Assembly: GCA_031268115.1 (NCBI GenBank)
Contig: JAIRXV010000290.1
Location: 1-9,377 of the forward strand
Reading direction: 5' to 3'
Length of the DNA: 9,377 nucleotides
From: Bifidobacteriaceae bacterium
GTDB taxonomy: Bacteria > Actinomycetota > Actinomycetes > Actinomycetales > WQXJ01
The notes beneath the pieces are model-generated. The model was not told the origin of the DNA. It saw only the letters and a program-made list of their open reading frames with translations, and did not search any database. Below are positions 5,403 through 9,377 of this stretch, piece by piece; position 1 is the stretch's first letter; each line of letters opens with the position of its first letter. The position numbers and the translations under genes were made by a program.

Positions 5403-6020
5403 CTACACAGAGGTTGCCGGTTGCATTTCAGGGCGGACTTGGCTGGCGGTGAGCGACGCGTTGGCGGCGGTGAGCGCCGCCAGAGCGCGCGGCAGGAAAT
5501 CAGCGGCGGCGGCTATGTGCTCCTCGCCCCACAGCTCAAGCACCACTGAAATGGTGGCGGCCCCGGCCACCCGTGGTTCGAGCGCGGTTGGCGGCAGGGC
5601 GAAATCGGTGGCCAGGGCCTCGGTCACCAGGATCTTCGCCCGTTCGAGGTGGTTCTGGTGGCGCACCTGGAGCAGCGGTTCGCGGGCGATGGCCCTACGC
5701 ACCAGATCGTCACCGGTTTCGTCGCCTATGGCAACCTCGTCTGCCAGCCACGCGGCCACCGCTTCCACCGTGCCGGTTCCGGGGGCGCGGGAAGCCAATA
5801 TCGCCTCCAACCGGTCGATGATGGTGCTGATGGGCCCCATCGCGATGTCCGCCTTGACCGGGAAATAGTAGCTGACCGTGCGTGGCGAGACCCCGGCGGC
5901 CTCTGCTATCAGGGGGATGGTGGCGCCATCGAAACCGCGTTCGGCGATCAATCGCAGCCCGGCGCGGATGATCGCCCTCCTAGTGCGCGCCTTGTTGCGC
6001 TCCCGCAAGGATTCGGCCAC
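5403..6020 (-). CDS. TetR/AcrR family transcriptional regulator
   Basis: A 205-residue one-domain-pair repressor. The N-terminal helix-turn-helix is unmistakable: TRRAIIRAGLRLIAERGFDG (13-32), then ATIPLIAEAAGVSPRTVSYYF (33-53) and a PVKADI linker. The rest (about 60-205) is the helical ligand-binding and dimerisation domain, rich in alanine, with ELWGEEHIAAAADFL near the end. GTG 6020 is chosen because the native N-terminus (AESLRERNKARTRR) starts there, although no strong Shine-Dalgarno precedes it. The frame is open to 6233 but those residues look non-native. It is transcribed away from the carboxylesterase, with a palindromic site between them, so it probably represses the esterase-MFS operon and itself. 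The ligand is unknown and may be the substrate or product of that pathway. Confidence 0.88.
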   Translation of the reverse strand: MAESLRERNKARTRRAIIRAGLRLIAERGFDGATIPLIAEAAGVSPRTVSYYFPVKADIAMGPISTIIDRLEAILASRAPGTGTVEAVAAWLADEVAIGDETGDDLVRRAIAREPLLQVRHQNHLERAKILVTEALATDFALPPTALEPRVAGAATISVVLELWGEEHIAAAADFLPRALAALTAANASLTASQVRPEMQPATSV

Positions 6021-6190
6021 GGCGTAACTGTACCTGCGGGCCCAATTCTTGGGTGTTCCGGCGCCGACCCGCTGACCGCCCTCTCCCCTAAGACCCAGCG
6101 GTGGCGCACGCCTGGCTCTGCTGGGCACTCTCGTTCCCCTCGGTGGCGCCAGGCCCGACGCATCGGGGCCATCACCTGGTTCGCTCCACG

Positions 6191-6228
6191 GTAATTGCAA
6201 GTGCATGCAAGTATGCATTACACTGCAA
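6191..6228. promoter_or_regulatory. Probable TetR operator over divergent promoter
   Basis: An unusually AT-rich, symmetric patch in GC-rich DNA. GTAAT (6191-6195) pairs with ATTAC (6217-6221), TGCAT (6202-6206) with ATGCA (6213-6217), and outer TTGCA-GTG with CAC-TGCAA (6221-6228) with one bulged base. A plausible esterase promoter lies inside: TTGCAA (6195-6200), 18 bp, TACACT (6219-6224), giving a start near 6231. Repressor bound here would cover both boxes. Sites of 15-35 bp between a tetR gene and its divergent target are the family norm. Confidence 0.5.
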
Positions 6229-6281
6229 CGCATGGCGTGGGCCAGAGCCGGTCCACCCCCTCACAGCGGAGGTCCAAGATC

Positions 6282-7784
6282 ATGGAAGACGGCCCCACAG
6301 CTCGAATCAGTTCAGGCGAGGTGCGCGGCTTGGCCAGGTCCGATGGGACTGTGGCTTTTCTCGGCATCCCCTATCAGTCCGACCCGACCGACAATCCCTA
6401 CGCTCCCCCTGCTGCTGCGGCCGCCTGGACGCAGCCGCTGTTGGCGCAGAGCCACGGACCTAGCGCACCCCAGCCGCCCGATTCCGACCCCATAGTCCCG
6501 CAGGTCGTGATTCCGCCTGGCCCGGGCGGTTATCTCAACCTCAACATCTTTACCGCCGCCCTGGACGGTAGCCGCCCGGTAATGGTGTACATCCACGGCG
6601 GCTCGTTCACCGCTGGTTCCAACGCCTTTCCTTGGTATGACGGTTCCCGCCTTGCCGCCGATGGCGCAGTTGTGGTGGCGGTGAATTACCGCTTGGGTGC
6701 TTACGGCTTTTGCCCATTGAACGAACCCAGCGCTGGCCCCATCCCCAACCTTGGGCTGCGGGACATAGTCGCAGCACTGGAATGGGTGCGCGACAACATC
6801 GCGGCCTTCGGCGGCAACCCGGCGCGGGTCACACTTTGGGGGCAGTCGGCCGGCGCCGTCGCAGTGTGCGCCCTGCTCGCCGCGCCATCCGCCAGAGGGC
6901 TGTTTCACCGCGCCATAGCCCAGTCGGCTAACCCCGAGGCGGTGCTTTCGCAGGCCGATGCCGTGCTGGTAGCCCGGCGATTGGCCCTCGGTCTCGGCGT
7001 CGACCCAGAGGACAGGATGGCTCTCGCGCAGAAGTTGGGAACGGCATCGGCGGCCGAAGTCGCTGCCATCGGCGCCGACATGGCCGGGTCTGTGCTGGCC
7101 AACCCCGACCCGAGCGCATGGGGCTCGGTAGCGGTCAACTACCTGCCGTTTGCGCCGCTGATAGGCGGAGAGTTTCTGGCGGACACCCCCCTTGAGGCGG
7201 CCGCGGCCGGAATGGGAAACGGCGTTGAGTTGCTGATCGGGTATAACGCCGACGAGTTCAACCTGTTCACCGTGCCGACTGGCCTGGCCGACGCGGCGGA
7301 CCGGCCGACCGTCGAGCTGATCGCCGCCCTGCGCGGGATAGGGCCACAGGCATTGGAGCCGTTCGGTGCCGGCCCAGGTCGAGTCGATTGGGGCGCGGTA
7401 TGGAACACCTTTATGACAGACTGGATGTACCGCCGCACAACGCTGGCCCTGGTCGAGGCCCGCAACCGGGCTGGAGCAACGCCTAGCTACGTGTACGAGT
7501 TCGCCTGGAAATCGCCGGCCTTCGACGGGCGCCTGGGCGCCTGCCACGCCCTGGAACTCCCGTTCGTGTTCGGTACCCAGGATCAGCCAGGCGCGCGTGC
7601 GGTGCTCGGCGAGGCGGCCCCGGACGGACTCAGCGATGAGATGCGTTCAGCGTGGCTGGCCTTCGCCGAAACCGGCGCCGCGCCCTGGCCCGCCTACCGG
7701 TCCGAGAACGCCGCGTGGCGACGCTTCGACACCGAATCCCGAACCGTTTTCGATCGGGCCGCCCAGCCCACGGCTTTGGCGTGA
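6282..7784 (+). CDS. Type B carboxylesterase
   Basis: A 500-residue alpha/beta-hydrolase of the carboxylesterase type B family (PnbA-like), hydrolysing carboxylic esters. ISSGEVRGLARSDG and VAFLGIPY (N-terminus) are the family opening. The oxyanion-hole motif is YIHGGSFTAGS (HGG at 105-107) and the nucleophile Ser189 sits in LWGQSAGA. The acid is probably Glu325 in YNADEFNLF and the base His422 in GACHALELPFVFG, so the triad is complete. Unusually, the SEDCLxLN block is reduced to GGYLNLNIF, without the Cys, and the elbow has Gln rather than the commoner Glu (GQSAG). There is no signal peptide, so it should be cytoplasmic. GGAGGT lies 8 bases before ATG 6282, so this start is preferred over the open frame from 6195. 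It is the first gene of an operon with the MFS transporter 36 bp downstream and faces a divergent TetR regulator. The substrate is unknown. Confidence 0.92.
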   Translation: MEDGPTARISSGEVRGLARSDGTVAFLGIPYQSDPTDNPYAPPAAAAAWTQPLLAQSHGPSAPQPPDSDPIVPQVVIPPGPGGYLNLNIFTAALDGSRPVMVYIHGGSFTAGSNAFPWYDGSRLAADGAVVVAVNYRLGAYGFCPLNEPSAGPIPNLGLRDIVAALEWVRDNIAAFGGNPARVTLWGQSAGAVAVCALLAAPSARGLFHRAIAQSANPEAVLSQADAVLVARRLALGLGVDPEDRMALAQKLGTASAAEVAAIGADMAGSVLANPDPSAWGSVAVNYLPFAPLIGGEFLADTPLEAAAAGMGNGVELLIGYNADEFNLFTVPTGLADAADRPTVELIAALRGIGPQALEPFGAGPGRVDWGAVWNTFMTDWMYRRTTLALVEARNRAGATPSYVYEFAWKSPAFDGRLGACHALELPFVFGTQDQPGARAVLGEAAPDGLSDEMRSAWLAFAETGAAPWPAYRSENAAWRRFDTESRTVFDRAAQPTALA

Positions 7785-7820
7785 GGCCGGGCCTCGTCGC
7801 GCGGAGCGTAAGGAGACGCT

Positions 7821-9089
7821 ATGTCAGATCACATCGAGAATCACGGCGTATATGCGTCCGATGGCGGTACGACGGCCACCGGAGGAAGTGCAGTTCCGCT
7901 GCGCAGGCTTGGTCCATTCCTGTTCCTGGGCAGCCTTGGCTTCTTGGTTACCGCTTCCGTCAACCAAACCCTTATCCAACAGATCCTTGCCGAATGGGAT
8001 CCGCTGACCAAAGTAGCGCACTATTCGATGGTCTCCCTGCTCGGCTCACTCACGCAGATGGTCGGTTCGGTTGTGTTCGGCACTCTGAGCGACCGCACAA
8101 CCTCGCGCTTCGGACGGCGCAATCCTTGGCTCCTAGGCGGTGGGTTCGCAGCGGCAGCGTGCATGGCGGCGATCAGTTTCACGGATTCCTTCCCGGCGCT
8201 GCTTGCCCTTTGGCTGGTTGGCACCACGGCGGTTTCGGCTTTCACCGCCCCGGCGGCGGCGATCCTGCCAGATAGGATCGCCGAGAACCCCAAGGCCCCT
8301 GCATCAATGATCGCCGGCCTGGGGCAAATGGCCGCCCTAGTGCTCAACGGATTCATCGTGGCCGCCCTTCTGGCCGATGCGCAGGCCGGCCTGCGCATCG
8401 CCGCCTGGCCAATAGCGCTCGCAGGCCTCGCACTGTTCTTCGGAACCAAGGACCGACAAGTCAAAGTCGACAAGGGCACGGGCGGCATCGTCGACACCCT
8501 TCGGGCCCTGCGCCCACCCCGCAGTAAAGACCTATATCTGGTGCTGGCGGGCAGGTTCTTCCTCATGCTGGCCATCTATTCGCTGTTCCTGTATCAGCTC
8601 TATCTGCTGACGGACTACATTGGCACCTCCACCGAGGCGGCTGGCGGGGCCATGGCGCTGTTCGGAGTGTTCTTGGGCGTGCTCGGATCGGGCAGCGCCA
8701 TTGTGGCGGGCGTACTTTCGGACAAATGGGGCAGGCGTAAGCCCTTCGTCTACTTGGCCTCGGGCACAATGGCGTTGAGCTTCGTCCCATTTCTGTTCAG
8801 TGCCACCGTCACCTCGTTCTATCTCTGGGCGGCTCTCCTGGGGCTTTCCTATGGGCTGATTATCTCGGTTGACCAAGCACTTGTCGTGGACGTGCTGCCG
8901 AACAAGAATGACGGCGGCCGCGACCTCGGTATCGCGAACCTCGCGAACACTGTCGCCGCAGTACTGGCACCCGGATTGGTCGGCGTTCTATTGACGGTCA
9001 CCGGTTCTTATCAGGCGGTTTTCATAGCTGGCATAGTCTTGTCGGTTGCGGCCGCTGCGTGCATAGGACCCATTCGGTCCGCCCGCTAG
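7821..9089 (+). CDS. MFS transporter, SLC45/sugar-cation symporter-like
   Basis: A 422-residue integral membrane protein with about 12 hydrophobic segments, the first near 31-52 and the last near 398-416. The MFS signature loop appears twice: GTLSDRTTSRFGRRNPWLLG (87-106) and GVLSDKWGRRKP (297-308). The RTTSRFGRR-PW form and the DQALVVDVLPNKNDGGRDLG (351-370) block before the last helices are typical of the SLC45-like and glycoside-cation symporter branch, rather than drug exporters. A charged loop with KDRQVKVDK (210-218) separates the two halves. AAGGAG lies about 6 bases before ATG 7821. It follows the esterase by 36 bp on the same strand and should be co-transcribed. It therefore probably imports the esterase substrate or exports the product. 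Direction and cargo are inferred. Confidence 0.92.
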   Translation: MSDHIENHGVYASDGGTTATGGSAVPLRRLGPFLFLGSLGFLVTASVNQTLIQQILAEWDPLTKVAHYSMVSLLGSLTQMVGSVVFGTLSDRTTSRFGRRNPWLLGGGFAAAACMAAISFTDSFPALLALWLVGTTAVSAFTAPAAAILPDRIAENPKAPASMIAGLGQMAALVLNGFIVAALLADAQAGLRIAAWPIALAGLALFFGTKDRQVKVDKGTGGIVDTLRALRPPRSKDLYLVLAGRFFLMLAIYSLFLYQLYLLTDYIGTSTEAAGGAMALFGVFLGVLGSGSAIVAGVLSDKWGRRKPFVYLASGTMALSFVPFLFSATVTSFYLWAALLGLSYGLIISVDQALVVDVLPNKNDGGRDLGIANLANTVAAVLAPGLVGVLLTVTGSYQAVFIAGIVLSVAAAACIGPIRSAR

Positions 9090-9370
9090 GGCTCCTTGGC
9101 GGTTATAACTCTGACGGTTGGGCCGGGTTCCGAGAAGGATCGTAGGGGGCTCTTCCAAGGGCAGAGAAAGACCAGGGGAGTTGACAGCGCAACGTGAGAT
9201 GCGCCGTCGTTCATGCGACCACTTGTCATTCTGCGTGAGGCTGGCTCGGTCTTCCCAGGCGGCCAAGCGCGGTGGACACACGGGCGGGGTGTCTTCAACG
9301 GCCCGCGCCGCGGCCACCCGCTCCCGCCATCGGACGCCAGACAGCAACAGACCAGGACAAAGAGAATCAC
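9090..9370. other. 281-bp non-coding leader region
   Basis: No convincing gene is present. The minus-strand frames here have no family resemblance. TTGACA at 9181-9186 matches a -35 box, but no good -10 box follows at 17-18 bp. No clear terminator hairpin follows the MFS gene. A segment at 9189-9210 resembles 3727-3748 (GCAACGTGAG shared exactly, then 8 of 12). The region probably holds the promoter of a gene starting at the window edge. Confidence 0.4.
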
Positions 9371-9377
9371 CATGGCA
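9371..9377 (+). CDS. Possible start of a downstream gene, window edge
   Basis: ATGGCA begins 7 bases before the window end, preceded by the purine-rich AGGACAAAGAGAATCACC. It has the look of a start codon context, but the Shine-Dalgarno is weak (AGGA about 14 bases away) and only two codons are visible. It could be a third gene of the esterase locus. Confidence 0.25.

Noticed and set aside
6312..7547. 411-codon minus-strand frame opposite the carboxylesterase
   Set aside because: The plus strand holds a complete esterase with all catalytic motifs. The antisense frame has no recognisable domain.
3590..9338. 15-bp exact match CCGCCATCGGACGCC at 3590-3604 and 9324-9338
   Set aside because: In GC-rich DNA of this length such a match can arise by chance. 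The flanks do not match and its order relative to the other shared segment is reversed.
1..9377. CRISPR array or classical defence island
   Set aside because: No regularly spaced repeats with unique spacers and no Cas, restriction-modification or CBASS-type genes were seen. The only repeats are short tandem units.

Overview
This looks like the chromosome of a GC-rich actinobacterium. Codons end mostly in G or C, GTG starts are common, and the protein families are typical of the phylum: a TraA/MobF-type relaxase, a tRNA-integrating tyrosine integrase and an SLC45-like MFS transporter. I could not settle the genus from sequence alone.

Left part (about 1-5040): a graveyard of integrated mobile elements. 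From left to right it holds a broken TraA-like relaxase C-terminus (minus strand); a DUF4417 gene; a BrnT toxin overlapping a ribbon-helix-helix antitoxin; a stretch with no convincing gene; two short coupled genes of unknown function; and a ParD/ParE module on the minus strand with a likely operator. Next come three 11-bp direct repeats, a 3' fragment resembling tRNA-Pro with an internal 8-bp duplication (an attachment-site relic), an integrase reduced to its core-binding domain, and a GIY-YIG/DUF4357 nuclease-like gene that has lost its GIY-YIG tyrosines. The tRNA fragment has no 5' half here, and the integrase lies on the side where flanking DNA would be expected. This suits two elements stacked at one tRNA site, with later deletions.

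Middle (5040-5400): a gap between convergent genes, with a perfect 16-bp inverted repeat spanning 77 bp and a smaller terminator-like hairpin.

Right part (5400-9377): an ordinary, intact metabolic locus. A TetR-family repressor is divergent from a type B carboxylesterase, which is followed 36 bp later by a 12-helix MFS transporter. A palindromic TGCA-rich segment over a plausible esterase promoter is the probable TetR operator. The likely logic is that an ester- or glycoside-type compound is taken up or exported by the MFS protein, hydrolysed in the cytoplasm by the esterase, and sensed by the TetR protein. The substrate cannot be read from the sequence. The window ends with a 280-bp leader and perhaps the first codons of another gene.

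I see no clearly new system. The best leads are the DUF4417 gene directly overlapping a BrnT/antitoxin pair, the coupled orphan pair at 2427-2932, the stacked-element attachment site, and the TetR/esterase/MFS operon.
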